The notes beneath the pieces are model-generated. The model ran no database searches, was not told where the DNA came from, and worked only from the letters and a program-made list of their open reading frames with translations. 64,000 bases of DNA from a bacterium (GTDB lineage: Bacteria > Verrucomicrobiota > Verrucomicrobiia > Limisphaerales > UBA11358): assembly GCA_021780905.1 (NCBI GenBank), contig JAJXXW010000018.1, positions 1 to 64,000 on the forward strand. The letters are read 5' to 3'. Each line of letters opens with the position of its first letter. Within the stretch, counting starts at the first letter, position 1. Of this stretch, positions 8,821 through 18,400 are shown piece after piece. The position numbers and the translations under genes were made by a program.

Positions 8821-10257
8821 ATGAACAAACATGACCTGTTAACCCTGACAACGGTAATGTCCGCACTGGCCCTGCCGGCCATGACCCCCGCTGCGAACCT
8901 TACCGAATCGGCGGCGAAACCCAACATCCTGTTCGTCATAGCCGACCAATGGCGGGCGCAGGCTTTCGGCTTTGCCGGCGATCCCAACGTCAAGACGCCA
9001 AACTTGGATCGCTTCGAGCGGGAGAGCCTGGATTGCACTCACGCCATTTCCAGCGTGCCGGTTTGTTGTCCGGCGCGGGCTTCATTGTGGACCGGTCAAC
9101 GCGCGTTGACGCACGGCGTGATTCTGAACGACGTGCCGCTCAATCGGGACGCGGTCACCATCGCTAAAGTTCTGGACCAGACCGGTTACGACACCGGTTA
9201 CATCGGCAAATGGCATCTGAACGGCGCGGAACGCTCCGCCTACATTCCCCCCGACCGGCGGGAGGGTTTTGACTATTGGAAGGCGCTCAACTGCACGCAT
9301 AACTATAATCACTCGTTTTATTACGCCGGCGACAACACCAACAAGCTCCTGTGGAAAGGCTATGACGCCATTGCCCAAACCGAGGATGCCGAGCAGTATT
9401 TGAAAAACCACGCCCGCGCGACGAAACCCTTTTTCCTCGTGCTGTCCTGGGGCCCGCCGCACAACCCCTACGAGACCGCACCGGCGCGCTACCGGGCGTT
9501 GTATCAGCCCGACCAGATCCAGTTGCGCCCGAACGTGCCCGCCTCCGGACGTCCGGAGGCGCAGCAAGCGGCCGCCGGCTATTACGCGCATTGCACGGCT
9601 TTGGACGATTGCCTGGGACAACTGCTGGCAACCCTCCGGCAGACCGGCCTCGCCAGCAACACCATCGTGGTCTTAACGGCGGATCACGGGGACATGCTCG
9701 GATCGCATGGCTATTACGAAAAAGAGCAGGCGTATGACGAGGCCAGCCGCGTGCCGCTGTTATTCCGCTGGCCGGACGGTTTGGGCTCGGCGGGACGCAG
9801 GCTGGACGCTTTCATTTGTTCGGAGGACATCATGCCTACGTTGTTGGGATTGTGCGGCGTGGCGATTCCCCAAACCGTCGAGGGAACGGATTTCAGCGGC
9901 TATCTGCAGGGCGGCAAAAATCCGTCCGATGGCACGGCGCTGATCAGTTGCGCGGCCCCCTTTGGCACCTGGGACCGGCGGTTGGGCGGTCGCGAATTCC
10001 GCGCCCTGCGCACGGAGCGTTACACCTACGTGCGCGGTCTCGACGGCCCGTGGATGTTGTTCGATGACCAGGCCGATCCCTACCAGACCAACAACCTGGT
10101 GAACCAGCCGGATCAGGCAAAATTGCAGGAGGACTTGGACGCGAGACTGCAGCGAAAACTTCAGCAGCATGGCGATCAGTTTTTGCCCGCGGCGGACTAC
10201 ATCAAGAAATGGGGCTACAAGGTGAACCAGAACGGCACGATTCCCTACAAACCATGA
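8821..10257 (+). CDS. Secreted sulfatase, choline-sulfatase/arylsulfatase-like (family S1)
   Basis: A protein of 478 residues with an N-terminal export signal (through P-A-M-T-P-A-A). The first metal site is I-A-D-Q-W-R (D42, Q43 instead of the second Asp). The maturation motif is C82-C83-P-A-R, with C82 in the formylglycine position. The late metal site is L-T-A-D-H-G-D-M-L-G-S-H-G. G-K-W-H-L-N-G and W-G-P-P-H-N-P-Y are also canonical. Its D-Q-W-R start and C-x-P-A-R variant place it in a different S1 subgroup from the two sulfatases upstream. It ends the sulfatase run. Confidence 0.87.
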   Translation: MNKHDLLTLTTVMSALALPAMTPAANLTESAAKPNILFVIADQWRAQAFGFAGDPNVKTPNLDRFERESLDCTHAISSVPVCCPARASLWTGQRALTHGVILNDVPLNRDAVTIAKVLDQTGYDTGYIGKWHLNGAERSAYIPPDRREGFDYWKALNCTHNYNHSFYYAGDNTNKLLWKGYDAIAQTEDAEQYLKNHARATKPFFLVLSWGPPHNPYETAPARYRALYQPDQIQLRPNVPASGRPEAQQAAAGYYAHCTALDDCLGQLLATLRQTGLASNTIVVLTADHGDMLGSHGYYEKEQAYDEASRVPLLFRWPDGLGSAGRRLDAFICSEDIMPTLLGLCGVAIPQTVEGTDFSGYLQGGKNPSDGTALISCAAPFGTWDRRLGGREFRALRTERYTYVRGLDGPWMLFDDQADPYQTNNLVNQPDQAKLQEDLDARLQRKLQQHGDQFLPAADYIKKWGYKVNQNGTIPYKP

Positions 10258-10336
10258 AAAACCGACAAGCCGAATAGCCGTCAACGGTTAGATCTGTTGG
10301 CGGCAAAGTTCATTTCGAACCCAACCAGACAAGCCC

Positions 10337-10994
10337 ATGAAAAAAAATCTGCGCTTTTCCTTTTCGCAACTGGCGCTGGCCGGCACACTCTGGATTGCAC
10401 TGCCGGTTCACGCCGCCAATCCGCTGTGGAATGGTGCCGGCAGCGCGACCAACAATTTGTTCAGCAACACGAACAACTGGGTGCCGGGCTCGGTTCCCGT
10501 GGGCAACAGCATTAACGGTTCGTCCGTCAACTTCGGTCCGCTGGCGGCCGGGGCGACGAACACGGCCAACTGTGATGCCACCGGCAACTCCGGGATCTGG
10601 ACTTTCAATTCTGGAACGCCCCTTGTTCCGTCGGCGTTCGGCGGCCTTCACGCTGATCGAGTTGCTGGTGGTCATCGCGATTATTGCCATCCTAGCGGCG
10701 AGGTTGTTGCCCGCCCTGGCCAAGGCCAAGGAAAAGGCCAAGGCCATCAGTTGCCTCAACAACATGAAGCAGATTGGTCTGGCGAACAAAATGTATATGG
10801 ATGACTACCAGGGAGGATTGCCCCGCTTTCCTTGTCGCGTGCCGTCAGCGCCCCGCCATGCTGATCGGGCGAACACGGGCTGGGTGGATGGCCATGCCGA
10901 GAGCGTCAAGAACAGTTCGCTGGGCTGGTGTGATCCCATAACTGGACGGGTATATTTGGTGGGTGACCCAATAGTGAAGTGGGATCTTAAATAA
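10337..10994 (+). pseudogene. Chimeric pseudogene: 5' end of a beta-repeat exported protein joined to a deleted prepilin-like gene
   Basis: Bases 10337 to about 10617 encode a signal peptide ([10 protein letters not shown] ending P-V-H-A-A) followed by N-P-L-W-N-G-A-G-S and about 60 residues almost identical to the start of the giant proteins at 22211 and 26931. At about 10617 the sequence switches, out of frame, to a copy of the prepilin-like gene at 14436: the F-T-L-I-E-L-L-V-V leader and the [16 protein letters not shown] segment are read in another frame. The central region of that gene is missing, but its C-terminus (W-V-D-G-H, ending K-W-D-L-K) and its 3' flank are retained. The pilin frame has no ATG at its N-terminus; a TTG at about 10620 is the only candidate. 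Confidence 0.85.
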
Positions 10995-11100
10995 TATGCC
11001 CGGCACGTCGTCCATTATCGAGCGGAATTTCCTGAAAGCAGACGGGGATATGATTGATTTCTAAACCCTGATTGACCGACCGATAAAGCATCGCCCCAAT

Positions 11101-11394
11101 ATGTTTGCCAATAACAAATTCGCCATCCGTCTTTTTGCCTTGGGAGCGTGCCTAGTTTTCATCACGGGGGTGTCATCCCGCGAAGCCCGCAGCCGACATC
11201 AGCAGCCGGCCGGAAGCGAGTTTGGAGGAAGTCAACGAAGCTTTGGTCACTTGGAACCTTTACAAAGCCGCCTACCCGAGCAACCTCGCTGAATTAGAGT
11301 CGGCCCCCTTTTTCAAAAGCGCCTACCCACGCCGCCCGCCGGAAAAAAACTGGTCTTGGACCGGACGGGGAAGGCTGTGTTTGTGAACGAGTGA
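11101..11394 (+). pseudogene. Frameshifted small exported protein of the 'L-P-P-P-P-A-G-K-K' type
   Basis: The first frame gives a signal peptide (M-F-A-N-N-K-F-A-I-R-L-F-A-L-G-A-C-L-V-F). Near 11175 the coherent sequence moves to a second frame (S-L-E-E-V-N-E-A-L-V-T-W-N-L-Y-K, then Y-P-S-N-L-A-E-L-E). Near 11313 it moves to a third (K-R-L-P-T-P-P-A-G-K-K-L-V-L-D, then V-F-V-N-E and stop at 11392-11394). Joined, these match the layout of short verrucomicrobial proteins with a Y-P-x-x-L-x-x-L helix followed by 'LPPPPAGKK.V.D' (family layout from memory; no domain name known). Two frameshifts in under 300 bases argue for decay. Confidence 0.6.
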
Positions 11395-11447
11395 GCCGGC
11401 GACTCTTGGGCATCGCCAAGGTTCAGGTGGCGAAAGCTGGACCGACA

Positions 11448-11464
11448 TCCCGCGTTTGCGTGAG
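11448..11464 (+). promoter_or_regulatory. Copy 1 of the TCCCGCRTTTGCGTGA motif
   Basis: tcccgcgtttgcgtgag, an imperfect palindrome (TCCCGC / GCGTGA). It lies about 170 bases upstream of the LamG/dockerin gene in a 240-base stretch with no other recognisable gene. The same motif occurs upstream of four other genes. Confidence 0.5.
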
Positions 11465-11634
11465 TGGACAGGACTGTGGCCCTGTGAGAAGGTCGTCACA
11501 TTATGAAGCCCCAAATGATACTGATCAGCCATTTTGTCGTCAGTTCATCGCGGGCTTCCTCAACTCCCAAAAGCAAATAACCCAACCCAAAATTCATTCA
11601 CCCGCTGAATTAAATCAAAAACAAGTAACCCAAC

Positions 11635-14232
11635 ATGAAAATGAAAACATTAACCTACGGCATCGGACTCCTGGCCATCAGCAGCCTGATGGCCCAGGCG
11701 GATTTGATCCACCAGTGGACATTTAACAATACGCTGAATGATGCCGTCAGCACTACCAACCCTTGCATCTTTAGAATAGGAGCCGCTGTGGCAACTCCTG
11801 TATTCACCAACGACACGCCTTTCGGCACCAACTACGGAACGTCGGTGAATTTGATCACCAACAACTTTGGGAACTATGTCTCTTTGTCGGTGAGCAACTC
11901 CAACGATGGTTCCGGCTCTTGTGAACCCGCCAAAATGACCTACGCCACATGGGTCAAAGCCAATGGGTGGAATGCCACCACGGCGGGGGTCTTTGCCAAG
12001 GGCGGAGCCACTGGTGCCCGGGTATTTCGGGCCTCGGGAACCGCAACCAATTCCATACTGCAATTCTTGGGCAACACCGGCGGCAATGGTAATGTTCCGG
12101 ACACTAAAATTGTTAATATTGCCGATGGCAAATGGCATAATGTGGCATTCACTTGGGACGGCACCAATCTGACCTTCTATATTGATGGAGCGCAGGTGGG
12201 GACAAAATCCACCAACACCACCGCCTTTACCTACGTCACCTCCTATACCCAACTCCTGACGATTGGAAGTTTAAGCACGGCGGGAGGGGGCATCATGAAC
12301 GGGCTGTTTTATGATTTTCGGATCTACAACACCGCGCTCGCGGCTTGGCAGATTGCCAGCCTGACCAATACGCCCAGCACGGTGCTCTTCTCGGACAACT
12401 TTAATTCCGCAGTTTCCACCAACTTGTTCGACCCGACCGGTCGGGCCACCGGCACGCTGGCCACCAATACGATTTATTACGCATGGACAGACACCACCGA
12501 TGTGGTGGTGACGAATGGCACGTTAAGCTGGGCAGCAGACCTCGCCACCAACGGCTACAACCAGTTGCTGACGGCTAATGGCAGTCAAAATCTCCGGTTC
12601 GGTTCTTCAGCAAACGCTGGTAACTTCGATTGGTATCCCTACGTCGGTGGTCACGTTTGGGATGTGGAATACGACATTCTCACCGGAAACGATTATTCAC
12701 TGGCCCTGGGATTGAGCGATACGACTCAAACTGGCACGCGTTTTCCCTGGTTCAGCGCATCGTATAATTTTGGCTTTGGCAACTTTGGGGCGACCGCCGA
12801 TTATACTACGACCTCTTCACCCAATACCAGCAGCTCGGTTGCCAATGTTTTCCCCAGCCGGTCCACCGTGTATCATGTGAAGATTCGGTTTAATGAAACC
12901 ACAGCCACCGCAAGCATTTATGTCAACGGTGTGTATAAGACGAATATGACGGGCCTCGTATTTAACAACAATCATCGCTACCTTTCCTGGGGGGAAGGGG
13001 GCACCTACGGCGGATATATTGACAACGTGCAGATTTCCGTTGAGCCAAGCCCGACTGTGGCGCCGTTCGCGGTCATTCCGGCCCCGTCGAATCTCATTCC
13101 CAATGGTAATTTCTCCCAGGTGGCCAATGCGGTATTGGGTTCTGGATCCGTGGGCAATAATTACAATCTCAACGGGTCGCATGGCGATTACAGTTCTTTT
13201 TGGGGCAGCACGGCCGACGTCGTGGGTTGGTCTCCCTATTACAATGATCCCTACGGCCTGACGACCAATTGTGTGCCGTTCACGAATGACCCGAGTTATG
13301 TGCTCAACGGAACCTTTTATCTGGACACCGTGATCAGCACGGCGAACAATTCCATCACGCTCAATTCCGCCGATTATTACCTGAACGGGTTGCTGCAAAC
13401 CAACATCCTGAATGCGGTGACGGTCACCCCCGGGGCGCAATACCAGTTTACCGTGAACGCCGGAGCCACGGCCACCACGGAACAGTATTACGCCGCGTTT
13501 GCGGCGGCCTTGACCGTGGGTTCGGGAGCGAACGCCACCAATCCCGCCACGGCGGTGCCCAACTCGTCGTTCTCCCTGTGGGCCCATAACCTTCCCACCT
13601 CCGGAACGACCAACATTACCAGCGTGATCAACGGGACCGACTTGCTGGCCGCTCAGGGCAGCGGACCGGTCAATGTGATTTTTAACCAGATCAACACCAA
13701 CGGTATTGCCGGCTATCCGACATCGCCTAATCCCACGGACTTGAGTCAGGTATCCCAAGTCAAAGTTTACGGCGTGAGTCTGACGGTGGTCAGCCCGACC
13801 AACGATCTCAACCACGACGGCGTGGTGGATCAAGCCGATGTCGCGCTGGCCCAGTATTATCTGAATGGTGCCGGCGGCGACTCGGCCACCAACCGGGAAA
13901 ACACCTTAATCAACACTTACGGCTATACTCCGGCGCAAGCGCTGGCCTATCTAAACCTGACCGCATTTGACATCAATGGCGACGGCTATTTCGATGCCGC
14001 CGATGTGGCCGCCCTGCAGGCGCTCGTGGGACCAGTCACACCGCCGACGCTCAATTACAGCGTGGTGGCGCCGGGCCAAATCCAGTTCAACTGGAGCGGG
14101 GCTTTCAAGCTGCAATGGGCGACCAACGGATTGAGCGGGGGAGGCTGGGTGGCTTACCCGGACACCAACAATCCGGTGACGGTGACCAACGACCAGACCA
14201 TTCCGAGCGCCTTCTTCCGGCTGTCGCAATAA
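11635..14232 (+). CDS. Exported LamG (concanavalin A-like) protein with dockerin-type repeats
   Basis: A protein of 865 residues with a signal peptide (through L-M-A-Q-A). Residues about 22-240 form a LamG/concanavalin A-like domain (L-I-H-Q-W-T-F-N-N-T-L-N-D, W-H-N-V-A-F-T-W-D-G, F-Y-I-D-G). A second beta-sandwich region follows at about 245-470 (Y-I-D-N-V-Q-I-S-V), then a region of about 220 residues resembling a third. Near residues 725-800 are two calcium-binding dockerin-like loops, D-L-N-H-D-G-V-V-D-Q-A-D-V and D-I-N-G-D-G-Y-F-D-A-A-D-V. The last 60 residues (ending A-F-F-R-L-S-Q) resemble the C-terminal module of the large proteins downstream. Probably glycan binding or adhesion. A strong terminator follows. 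Confidence 0.8.
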   Translation: MKMKTLTYGIGLLAISSLMAQADLIHQWTFNNTLNDAVSTTNPCIFRIGAAVATPVFTNDTPFGTNYGTSVNLITNNFGNYVSLSVSNSNDGSGSCEPAKMTYATWVKANGWNATTAGVFAKGGATGARVFRASGTATNSILQFLGNTGGNGNVPDTKIVNIADGKWHNVAFTWDGTNLTFYIDGAQVGTKSTNTTAFTYVTSYTQLLTIGSLSTAGGGIMNGLFYDFRIYNTALAAWQIASLTNTPSTVLFSDNFNSAVSTNLFDPTGRATGTLATNTIYYAWTDTTDVVVTNGTLSWAADLATNGYNQLLTANGSQNLRFGSSANAGNFDWYPYVGGHVWDVEYDILTGNDYSLALGLSDTTQTGTRFPWFSASYNFGFGNFGATADYTTTSSPNTSSSVANVFPSRSTVYHVKIRFNETTATASIYVNGVYKTNMTGLVFNNNHRYLSWGEGGTYGGYIDNVQISVEPSPTVAPFAVIPAPSNLIPNGNFSQVANAVLGSGSVGNNYNLNGSHGDYSSFWGSTADVVGWSPYYNDPYGLTTNCVPFTNDPSYVLNGTFYLDTVISTANNSITLNSADYYLNGLLQTNILNAVTVTPGAQYQFTVNAGATATTEQYYAAFAAALTVGSGANATNPATAVPNSSFSLWAHNLPTSGTTNITSVINGTDLLAAQGSGPVNVIFNQINTNGIAGYPTSPNPTDLSQVSQVKVYGVSLTVVSPTNDLNHDGVVDQADVALAQYYLNGAGGDSATNRENTLINTYGYTPAQALAYLNLTAFDINGDGYFDAADVAALQALVGPVTPPTLNYSVVAPGQIQFNWSGAFKLQWATNGLSGGGWVAYPDTNNPVTVTNDQTIPSAFFRLSQ

Positions 14233-14265
14233 GCGGCGGATTTCCTGGTTGGTGAATGGTGGGTG

Positions 14266-14302
14266 ACCCGCCCGGTGCCGACGCGCCGGGCGGGTTTGTT
14301 TT
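14266..14302 (+). terminator. Rho-independent terminator of the LamG/dockerin gene
   Basis: A perfect 10-bp stem acccgcccgg / ccgggcgggt separated by 10 bases, followed by ttgtttt. It begins 34 bases after the stop at 14232. Confidence 0.85.
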
Positions 14303-14320
14303 GTGTTCTCGGCGCTTTGC

Positions 14321-14337
14321 TCCCGCGTTTGCGTGAT
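14321..14337 (+). promoter_or_regulatory. Copy 2 of the TCCCGCRTTTGCGTGA motif
   Basis: tcccgcgtttgcgtgat lies just after the LamG-gene terminator and about 100 bases upstream of the prepilin-like gene start. Identical to copy 1 over the first 16 bases. Confidence 0.5.
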
Positions 14338-14435
14338 GGTGAGGCTTGGGCGGGGATGATAAATTGCCACCACACAAGACTCAAACAACGAAAGCCAGAC
14401 GCACCCTGCTGCTGGGCAGTCCAGCGACACAATGT

Positions 14436-15278
14436 ATGAAATCCAAACCTGAATTGACGCCGAATCGGCCGCAAGTCCGCCGGTTTTCGGCGGCCTTTAC
14501 CCTAATCGAGTTGCTCGTGGTCATTGCCATCATTGCCATTTTGGCCGCCATGCTGTTGCCCGCCTTGAGCAAGGCCAAGGAAAAGGCCAAGGCCATCAGT
14601 TGCCTCAACAACATGAAGCAGATCGGTCTGGCGAATAAAATGTATATGGATGACTACCAGGGAGGGTTTCCCCCGCTCTCCTTGTCGCGCGCCGTCAGCG
14701 CCCCGTTTCCCTACGATGCGAATAGTTATGTGGTGCAGAACCCGAATGCTATCTTCTGGGAGGATATGCTGCGGCTGACCGGGTATGCCAAGGGTGGGCA
14801 GATCTATAATTGCCCGTCTATTACTTGGATTTCGAGCGGCGGCGCTGCCGGTGGATCGAAGAGCACGAACGTATTGGGCATCGGCATCAACTGGCCCAAT
14901 CTTGGCCATCCAGTCAGTGCCAATCCTTGGGTGGTGGTCAAGGAAACCGAGGTGCTCCACCCGAGTGAAACCGTGGCGTTTGCCGATGCGGCCGGCATCC
15001 TTAATCCCAGCGAGCCGAATGCGGACAACTGGATCGAGGACAGGGGGATCTCGCAGGTCATGGGCACGGGGGTATCTTTTTTCCGCTGCCCGAATGGCAC
15101 CGGCAACTGGGCCAGTGGCGATTCTCGCGTGGTGCCCCGCCATGCTGACCGGGCGAACACGGCCTGGGTGGATGGCCATGCCGAGAGCGTCAAGAACAGT
15201 TCGCTGGGCTGGTGTGATCCCATAACTGGACGGATATATATGGTGGGCGACCCGTTGGTAAAATGGGATCTTAAATAA
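14436..15278 (+). CDS. Prepilin-like (type II pseudopilin) protein with C-terminal W-V-D-G-H motif
   Basis: A protein of 280 residues. The ATG at 14436 is chosen because it gives a short basic leader ([10 protein letters not shown]) before the type IV prepilin signature [17 protein letters not shown]. Cleavage is expected just before the Phe and the Glu is at position +5. The helix continues with [17 protein letters not shown]. The C-terminal [13 protein letters not shown] is the 'H-X9-DG' motif of expanded Planctomycetota/Verrucomicrobiota pseudopilin families (family knowledge). No pilus or secretion genes are nearby. It is the parent-like copy of the fragment at 10617-10994, and its 3' flank is also duplicated there. 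Confidence 0.85.
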   Translation: MKSKPELTPNRPQVRRFSAAFTLIELLVVIAIIAILAAMLLPALSKAKEKAKAISCLNNMKQIGLANKMYMDDYQGGFPPLSLSRAVSAPFPYDANSYVVQNPNAIFWEDMLRLTGYAKGGQIYNCPSITWISSGGAAGGSKSTNVLGIGINWPNLGHPVSANPWVVVKETEVLHPSETVAFADAAGILNPSEPNADNWIEDRGISQVMGTGVSFFRCPNGTGNWASGDSRVVPRHADRANTAWVDGHAESVKNSSLGWCDPITGRIYMVGDPLVKWDLK

Positions 15279-15412
15279 TATGCCCGGCACGTCATCCGTC
15301 TCGGAGAAGATTTTGCCAGTAGCGGACTACAAGTGATTGATTTCTAATCCGTAATTGACTCACTGTTAAAAATATGACTTCAACTTGCAGCCTCTCTGCC
15401 CGGAGAATGAGA

Positions 15413-15429
15413 TCCCGCGTTTACGCGAC
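15413..15429 (+). promoter_or_regulatory. Copy 3 of the TCCCGCRTTTGCGTGA motif (variant)
   Basis: tcccgcgtttacgcgac differs from copy 1 at four of 17 positions and lies about 65 bases upstream of the chosen start of the giant beta-repeat gene. Confidence 0.4.
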
Positions 15430-15492
15430 ACCGCCGGGCCGCGCCGTGTGAATAGTCAATCCGTTACCCCTGAACTCCTAACCCAAAATCAA

Positions 15493-18400
15493 ATGAATCG
15501 TATGAAGACCAACTCAATGTTTCGTGCCATCAGACCCCTCCGCCGGCTCGCCGGCTTCACCTCACTTGCCGTGGTCGCTTTCGTGCTGGCCCTCGGGTTG
15601 CTGCTCCCGGCCGGGGCGCAGGCCTCCACCATCGTGGCCGTAGCCAACACGACCATTACCACCGGCAGCACTTGGACGGGGGGAAGCGCTCCAGTCTCGG
15701 GCGATGCGAACTTGTGGCAAACTGCAGGTTCGGGAAACGGAGCAACTGTCTATTGGCCGATTTCGTCAGACGGCTCCTTTGTGTATTATTTCTACGGTCA
15801 AACACTTGAGATTGTAAATAACGGAACCTTGAATCACAACAAGGCACTCACGACCCAATACCACATTAACAACGTGACTTTGGATGCCGGCGGCAAACTG
15901 ATCCATTCGGGCAATTCGGCGTGGAATCTTGCCTTTGATGCCGATGGCAGTGTCCACACCCTTCAGTTAAACGGCGGCACGATCAGTCTCGCTAACTCCA
16001 GCCCCTCGGATTATTTCAGCAATGTGAAATTAGCCGGCAGTGGCACCGTCACCATCACAAGGTATGCCGCCTCGACAGGCGTCATTGATTTTTCGGCGAC
16101 GACGGTGGACACGCATTTGTTCACCGGCATTTTCAGCGTCACCGGCGGCGGCCAGACGGGCGTCACCAAGTTTCATCTGCCGGCCATCACGGACGCCAAT
16201 GAATCCTTTGAGCTGGATATTGCTGATGCCAGCAGCCAACTGCAAAACGATCAAAACATTGCCGTTAAGGCGCTGAAACTGTGGAACACCACCAGTTCGA
16301 GTCTGGCGACCATCGCCCCCGGTTCTTACACCGCTTCCGGCCTTGGCGGCAGTTATGCCGGTTGCTTCACTTTATCCAGCGACAGCACGCATACCATCCA
16401 AGTGGGTCATTCGCTGACCTATAACGCCAATGGCGGCACGGGCGCGCCGGCAGGGGGGTGGTATAACACTGCGGTGACGCTGGACAGCGGGGCGGGCATG
16501 ACTTATGCGAGTCACGCCTTTGCCGGCTGGAACACGGCGGCGAATGGCAGCGGCACGGCTTATGCCGGTGGCGCGTCGCTGACCCTGGCCGCGAACACCA
16601 CGCTGTATGCGCAATGGACTTTGTTGTCCGGCACCATCACCGCCACGGCCAACTTTCCCGCCGCCATTAGCACCATTGCCGGAACGGCTTCCAGCCCGAC
16701 GAGCGTGACCGTCACCGGTTCCGGGCTGTCCGCAAGCATCACCGCCACGGCACCGACCGGCTTGGAGGTTTCCAGCGACAACATCACCTATGGCTCCACC
16801 GCCACCCTTTCCAGCACCGGCGGCACTTTGTATGCGCGCTTGTCCGCTTCGGCGTCGGCGGGCACCTACAATTCGCTCAATGTGGTTCTGTCGAGCACGG
16901 GCGCCAATCCCGTCAGCGTGGCGACGACCAGCAGCGGTAACGTCGTGGCTGCCAGTCCGTATTGGACGGCGACGAGCAGCGGCAATTGGGGCACGGCGGG
17001 CAACTGGTTTGCCGGCACCATTGCGAGCGGCAGCGGCGTCCCGGCGGATTTCAGCCAGGTGGACCTCACCAGCGACACGACCGTGCATCTGGATTCCAGC
17101 TACACCGTCGGCAGCCTGATCTTTGGCAACACGGATGTGACTCCGGCGGCCAACTGGGTTGTGGACAACAATGGGAATTCCGCGAACACGCTGACGCTGG
17201 CGGGCGGCACACCCACGGTCACCGTCAATAATCTCGGCACGGGCAAGAGCGCGACCATTGCGGCGGAGATTGACGGAACGGCCGGATTGACCAAGGCCGG
17301 CAGCGGCACGCTGACCCTGTCCAGCGCCAACAATGCTTACAGCGGCGGCACGACCATCAGCGCCGGCACGCTGGCCTTGAGCGGCAGCGGCACGCTCGGC
17401 AGCCCTGCCGGCGCGCTCACCCTGTCCGGCGGCACGCTGGATTTGGGTGCGGGAACCCCCACCGTGGGCGCGGTCAGCCTCACGGGCGCGGGGACGATTC
17501 AAAACGGCACGCTGACGGGCAGTTCCTACGCGGCCAGCCTGACCAGCGGCACCGCAACGATCAGCGCCGCGCTGGTCAGTTCCGGGGGCGTGATCATGTC
17601 GGGTGCGGGGGGCACGCTGGCACTCTCCGGCACGGGCAATAGCATTAGTGGTCAAGTGGGCAGCACGGGTTTGGGGATTGAGGCCACCGCGGGCACGCTG
17701 ACCATCTCCGGGGGCAGCACCACCGTGAACACCTACGGGCTGGGTTCCTACAGTGGCAACAACGGCATCTTCAATCAAACGGGGGGCACCGTGACCCTCG
17801 GGGGCGACCTCATCGTCGGCTGGAACAGTGGCCCGACCTTCACCCTCTCGGGCGGGTCGCTCACCGCCACCGGCAACATCCGCCACCAGGACGGAGGCAC
17901 CGGCACGTTGACGATCGGCGGCACGGCCACCGCGACTGCCGCCACTGTTTATGACAATACCGGCGGCGCCGTCACAGATAGCCTGACGGTGAACTTGAAC
18001 ACGGGCGGGACGATGGTGGCCAACCGCCTGTATGTGAACGCGACCGGCAGCGGTGGCAGCCATGCTTTGAACGTCAATTTCAGCGGCGGCACGCTGAAAC
18101 TGAACAACGCCTCTGGCAACCTGATTGACCTTCCCACGGGTGCGAACGCAGCCAACGCGTCCGTCAACGTCACCGTGAAGTCCGGCGGTGCCACCATTGA
18201 CACCGGTGTCCTGAACGGAACCGTCCGGGTTCCCTTGCTGCACGACTCCACTCTCGGAGCCACGGCTGACGGCGGCCTGACCAAACTCGGCAGCGGCACG
18301 CTGACCCTCACCAGCGTGAACAACACCTATACCGGCAATACCACGATCAATGCCGGTGAGTTGCTGGGCGTGGTGGGCGGCAGTTCTGCGAGCAGTGCCG

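Noticed and set aside
11391-11726. Open frame overlapping the LamG gene start
   Set aside because: It overlaps a clear signal peptide in another frame and has no protein-like features.
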